From assembly GCA_028565635.1 (NCBI GenBank), contig JAOXYB010058056.1, forward strand, positions 3,261-42,530: a stretch of DNA of 39,270 bases, read 5' to 3'. The position numbers and the translations under genes are program-made. Below are positions 36,101-39,270 of this stretch, piece after piece. Origin of the DNA: Phoronis ovalis (lineage: Eukaryota > Phoronida > Phoronidae). The stretch's first letter is position 1. Each line of letters starts with the position of its first letter. The notes beneath the pieces were generated by a model. It was not told the origin of the DNA. It worked only from the letters and a program-made list of their open reading frames with translations, and made no database searches.

Positions 36101-36607
36101 ACTAAACACAACTAAATTCTCCTTCAATAACAATACATATGCCTGGGCCATTTATAACTGCATAAACCTACATGTATGTGTAAAAACATAATAATGATAC
36201 ATGGTTTATGCACTAGGGTTAACTGTAGGTAACCAGAATAAGTATGATTTTTGTGGATATTATTATTTGCAGTCTGGGGTTTCTCTGAGTTAGATGGATA
36301 TAGCAAAAAGTCTAATTAACTAATTAATCTGAACACCTTTTCATATTTAAAATTTTAGGTATGACGCAATCCATGTATTTGTTGTTATTATAGGCATGCG
36401 AATGAAACAAATATTGCACATTAAAAAGGACAAAAACAACAAATGTATTATTTATTATTAATATTTTAAATCAAAAGTGAAATAATGGGTTTGCTGTTAT
36501 TTAAAGATATACAAAACTGGTAAAAAATAAGGATAAAACATTAAAAGACAATAAACTCATAACAAATATACCATTAGTGTTGTTTATGAACATACCTGAT
36601 GCGGATC
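27025..36607 (-). CDS. ANKS1: ANKS1-type (Odin/AIDA-1-like) adaptor, 3' part with PTB domain (spliced, partial)
   Basis: ANKS1A/B proteins are cytoplasmic or postsynaptic adaptors with N-terminal ankyrin repeats, two SAM domains and a C-terminal PTB domain that binds NPxY-type peptides and links to receptor tyrosine kinase signalling. Four - strand exons are in the window: 36596-36607, 35239-35325, 34481-34618 and 27025-27174. All have lengths divisible by three and join at codon boundaries. The joined protein contains [60 protein letters not shown] and [16 protein letters not shown], which matches the ANKS1 PTB pattern ([54 protein letters not shown]). Ankyrin and SAM exons and the start of the PTB lie beyond the right edge. 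Confidence 0.85.
28124..28187 (-). CDS. Candidate alternative terminal exon
   Basis: On the - strand an excellent acceptor (attccttttctgacag) precedes 28187. One base completes an Arg codon left by the exon at 30603, then [20 protein letters not shown] and TAA at 28126-28124. The other phase would read [17 protein letters not shown] and stop. Support is the acceptor and phase fit only. Confidence 0.25.
28188..34480. other. ANKS1 last intron
   Basis: Apart from the candidate exon at 30603-30721, no supported coding sequence. Unspliced - strand frames at 30932-31135 and 34140-34370 and + strand frames at 31111-31350 and 32957-33169 match nothing I recognise. Confidence 0.5.
30603..30721 (-). 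CDS. Candidate alternative ANKS1 exon (or exon of a nested gene)
   Basis: On the - strand a strong acceptor (ttttttctgaccttttag) precedes 30721. The frame [20 protein letters not shown] then [19 protein letters not shown] runs to a donor GTCAGT after 30603, exit phase 2. Entry at a codon boundary matches the exit of the ANKS1 exon at 34481. The exit matches the candidate exon at 28187. The predicted strand followed by a long amphipathic helix resembles the end of a PTB domain in shape, not in sequence. A chance open frame of 39 codons is possible. Confidence 0.3.
34481..34618 (-). CDS. ANKS1: ANKS1 PTB-domain exon, part 2
   Basis: Acceptor ttttgttttcag precedes 34618; donor GTAAGC follows 34481. 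It has 46 codons: [40 protein letters not shown] and FKVKTM. These match the central PTB strands of ANKS1 ([27 protein letters not shown]). It exits at a codon boundary and can join either the exon at 27174 or, in phase, the candidate exon at 30721. Confidence 0.92.
35239..35325 (-). CDS. ANKS1: ANKS1 PTB-domain exon, part 1
   Basis: Acceptor (T-rich, ttttttag) precedes 35325; donor GTAAGT follows 35239. It has 29 codons: [20 protein letters not shown] then VKFIDAKTR. The segment [15 protein letters not shown] is the PTB strand-turn-strand of ANKS1 (human IILSVSYKGVKFIDA). Confidence 0.88.
36596..36607 (-). CDS. ANKS1: ANKS1 12-nt microexon (Asp-Pro-His-Gln)
   Basis: On the - strand a strong acceptor (ataaaactttttcag) is followed by 12 nt, GATCCGCATCAG, and a strong donor GTATGT. 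The next exon begins at a codon boundary, so the microexon adds four residues (DPHQ) in frame. It falls where ANKS1 paralogues vary in length, just before the KSTEQMKK-like segment of the PTB domain. The previous exon was not found, so only the splice signals and length support it. Confidence 0.5.
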
Positions 36608-37016
36608 CTGAAAAAGTTTTATACAAAATAAAAAACATGAGTATGTGACCCAACATCATATAAAAAGTATTAAAAGTGCTGATGATTTCTTGTTACTATA
36701 AATTAGAAATGCATACGAAATGTAGAAATTGGTAAATTTTCATAAAATAAGGAATACTATTTAACTGGCCATAATTAATTGAAGAACTGTTTTAATCATA
36801 ACATTTTATTTTAACAAAATTAACTGGTACCAAGTGGTAAACAATTCTGCACCTTCATATTTGAAAGTTGAAACAACTGTTAACTTTTAGGTTTTTTTTT
36901 AAATCTCAGCTTGACAACTGTCAGCACTCAATCAAATTACAATAAATTAGAAAATAATTATTATTAACTGATCAATTAAGACACTTATGAGACTAAAACA
37001 AATCTTAAATTATGTC

Positions 37017-37048
37017 CCTTACACACTATATGGCAACAGTGTGTAAGG
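37017..37048. repeat. Short perfect inverted repeat
   Basis: CCTTACACACT at 37017-37027 pairs exactly with AGTGTGTAAGG at 37038-37048 across a 10-nt loop, in the ANKS1 intron. Possible hairpin or end of a small element. Confidence 0.7.
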
Positions 37049-38149
37049 AACATAGGCTGGTACTGCAAGCCAGTATACTTTTTCTAAATTTAACATGTAA
37101 TTGATTCTAATGCAACATAATCAGTTTAAAGTACTAACTTACAGTTTATTACAAAATGATATTAGAAAATTTCTTAATCCATTTTTTAAGAAATTCTAGT
37201 GAAATTTCATGCTGTTTTATGAGGATGTAAAACTGCGTGAACCCTCATTATTATGACAGATTGATGACCCTCATATATTTTTTAATCTTGTTCTGACCTG
37301 GCAGGAACAGACGGTTGTAAAACCTATCATAACGTTTTAATTATGTACTTAGGCTTTTTTGTAAGGCAATCTAATTAATCATTTGATAATGAGAAGAAAA
37401 TGGACAGGTACATCATTTTCAAGTCTAGCTTCAGTATAGAAGTGTGTCAAAAAACACAGTTTCTTAACATCTGTTCAGTTGTAGTCTGCCCAGTTTATTT
37501 ATGCAGTGCCTACTAAACGAAATAATAACAACACTGAAATATAACAATAAAAAAATGCAAAACCCTTTCAACCAAAAATAGAACCAACACCCTAAGCAAA
37601 AATATTTCATGATATTTGTATGCTTTTTAAACAAAAACCAGGATGTTCCTTGGGTGAAAAATAGGTTACAAGTTATCATTATATTGTATGACCAAATGCT
37701 GTAAAGTAATAATTAAATACAATAACTTAAATATTAAAATGCAGAACTGTCATTGTGTTGTTGCTATTCCTATCCATCAGATGTCCTCATATCAGAGCTA
37801 CCCATTTTAGATTTGAGAAAATTGCCTTTGTTCAAAATTAAATTACCCTTTTCTGCAAATTTTGGAATGATCATGTGGTCCAAATTCATCTTTTGAGTAA
37901 TGACCTTGTGTTGCATATACAGTGTACATAATAAGCAATATTGGCTACTGGTGCCCCCAGCTATACTCTATCCTCACCCAATTTTCTTTTCAGCTCCAGC
38001 CTTAATGAATTAGTGCCCTTACAATTAATTAAAGCTGAAGTGTCAGAATATAGGAAAATCAATTTTTTTACATATTTTACGCAGTTATACAAGAACATTC
38101 CTATGTCATTTCAAAACATAATTAGACAAAATATGCAGTAAATGTGAAA

Positions 38150-38624
38150 GTGCCTATTTATAAAAAATTAGTTTTTCAATTAAATTTTTATCCTAATATT
38201 AAGAATATTACTTGTATTTACCTTATAATGACAGGCTGAAATATTTGACACCTGTTGGTGTAACTGATACTTTTTAATGTCCCCCGTTTAATTTTTTCTT
38301 CTGATTACACTTATCTGTTCTTCACACAACTTTCTTGCCCTTATATATTGAATGAGTAACACATAAGGTTTAACCATTTACTTCACAATGGCACGGAAAT
38401 AGTTAAAAAGAAATATTCTACTTTCTCAAAAAAATTCTAAATAAAAGGATGCTTGTCAACTTGTATTACTCTCAAAAAAAGACTGGATACATTACTCTGA
38501 CAGTGCCTTATAAAAAATTAGTCATTCAATAAAATTTTATATATAATTACATGATAATTAGACCAATCTTTACATTATAATGAAGGATTCAAATATTTCA
38601 CACCTGTTGGGTGTAAAGGATACT
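38150..38624. repeat. Diverged direct duplication of about 120 bp
   Basis: Copy one (38150-38271) and copy two (38503-38624) share, in the same order, a GTGCC...TATAAAAAATTAGT start, an AT-rich middle, TTATAATGA and a conserved end AATATTTSACACCTGTTGG with GTGTAA and GATACT. Both ends contain a small ACACC/GGTGT hairpin. The spacing is about 353 bp. It is likely an old repeat or a local duplication in the ANKS1 intron. Confidence 0.7.
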
Positions 38625-39162
38625 TGTATAAAGACAACAAATATAACAGACCAATGTAGCAATACAATAGCTATCCAAATAAAAGTGATAAGTGATACAG
38701 CACAACATATTGCAAGCTAAGGTTTCTGGTATACAGTGTCCCTGTTAGTTGACAGCAACTTTCCTATGTGAAATGCTTATACACATTAATGTATCTGGAG
38801 ACTTTATTAAGTTAATTAATGTTCTATTTTTAAGGAACTTCTATGATGGATCTTCTGTTTGAGAGGCATTCCTATTTCTTAGTAAACTATTTTCATATAG
38901 AGTGAAACAAAATTTATACATAATCTGACATAACAAGCTGGAACACTTTTAATTGTTGCTATCACTTGTTCAAATCTCTGTCACATACTTTAAGAAGCTT
39001 TATTATGTTTCTTTAAAAAGATCAGTGGTCAAGTTTAGTATTTGATATTTAATAAAAAGAGCGTTCATGAAATAATTATAATTCACAACAATTCATTCCC
39101 AACCACCAATAAATTAAACTACTTTGCCAACTGTACAATACTAAAAAAAATGCAATATGTCC

Positions 39163-39270
39163 GGGGGGGGGCTTCCTATATCGGTCTATATACACATGTG
39201 CCGCCCTTCAGGGTCCCTTTTTTGGGCTACCAGGATATTTCAGGGTAGGTTATTTCACTTCTGGGATATT
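39163..39270. repeat. G-run and GC-richer edge, possibly the start of a repeat
   Basis: Nine G (39163-39171) are followed by sequence unlike its surroundings (gccgcccttcagggtccc, tttttgggctaccagg), cut by the window end. The abrupt change of composition suggests a dispersed repeat, but only the edge is visible. Confidence 0.3.

Larger units (their letters stand above)
36608..39270. other. ANKS1 intron reaching the window edge
   Basis: The exon encoding the first PTB strands (a YLGS-type motif in ANKS1) was looked for on the - strand and not found, so this is read as intron continuing beyond the window. It contains the small inverted repeat and the 120-bp duplication. Confidence 0.5.

Overview
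The window is from an animal nuclear genome. It is AT-rich, with short coding exons flanked by GT/AG splice sites and separated by kilobase-scale introns. The gene content is a complete Pax6 (eyeless-type) gene on the + strand and the 3' part of an ANKS1 (Odin/AIDA-1-like) gene on the - strand. The Pax6 protein has lophotrochozoan-looking features. AT richness, intron sizes and protein style suggest a mollusc, perhaps a bivalve, but this is inference and I could not place it to species.

Layout. 1-3240: no gene seen. 3240-3830: a more complex, CpG-containing block with CCAAT, CRE-like and TATA-like elements, a candidate Pax6 promoter or 5'UTR exon. 4276-21055: Pax6, with nine coding exons in the longest form plus an alternative first coding exon at 7747-7822. 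All phases join cleanly. The three possible products are 456 aa (with the 69-nt cassette exon), 433 aa (cassette skipped) and 443 aa (alternative first exon). The protein has the paired domain with the Pax6 specificity triad I-Q-N, a glycine/serine-rich linker, a paired-class homeodomain with Ser50, and the conserved C-terminal [13 protein letters not shown] motif. The intron between the paired-domain and homeodomain exons carries a nearly perfect 103-nt palindrome.

21056-22630 is the probable Pax6 3'UTR and ends in a pair of opposed poly(A) signals only 3 bp apart. Immediately beyond, on the - strand, is a convergent gene that I do not recognise. Two of its exons are well supported (22756-22897 and 22978-23257) and two are tentative, giving about 274 aa.

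27025-36607 (- strand) holds four ANKS1-like coding exons: a 12-nt microexon and three exons for the C-terminal PTB domain. The 5' part of this gene lies outside the window to the right. Two further in-phase exons in its last intron (30.6 and 28.2 kb) could give an alternative PTB C-terminus. 36608-39270 is intronic with a diverged 120-bp duplication and a G-run at the window edge.

Pax6 is a transcription factor acting in the nucleus in eye and nervous-system development. ANKS1 proteins are cytoplasmic or postsynaptic adaptors. The two genes are linked by position; no direct functional link is visible in the sequence. The most interesting point is the variable N-terminus of Pax6: three alternative leaders all enter the same paired-domain exon in phase 1, two of them placing a strongly basic patch directly before the paired domain.
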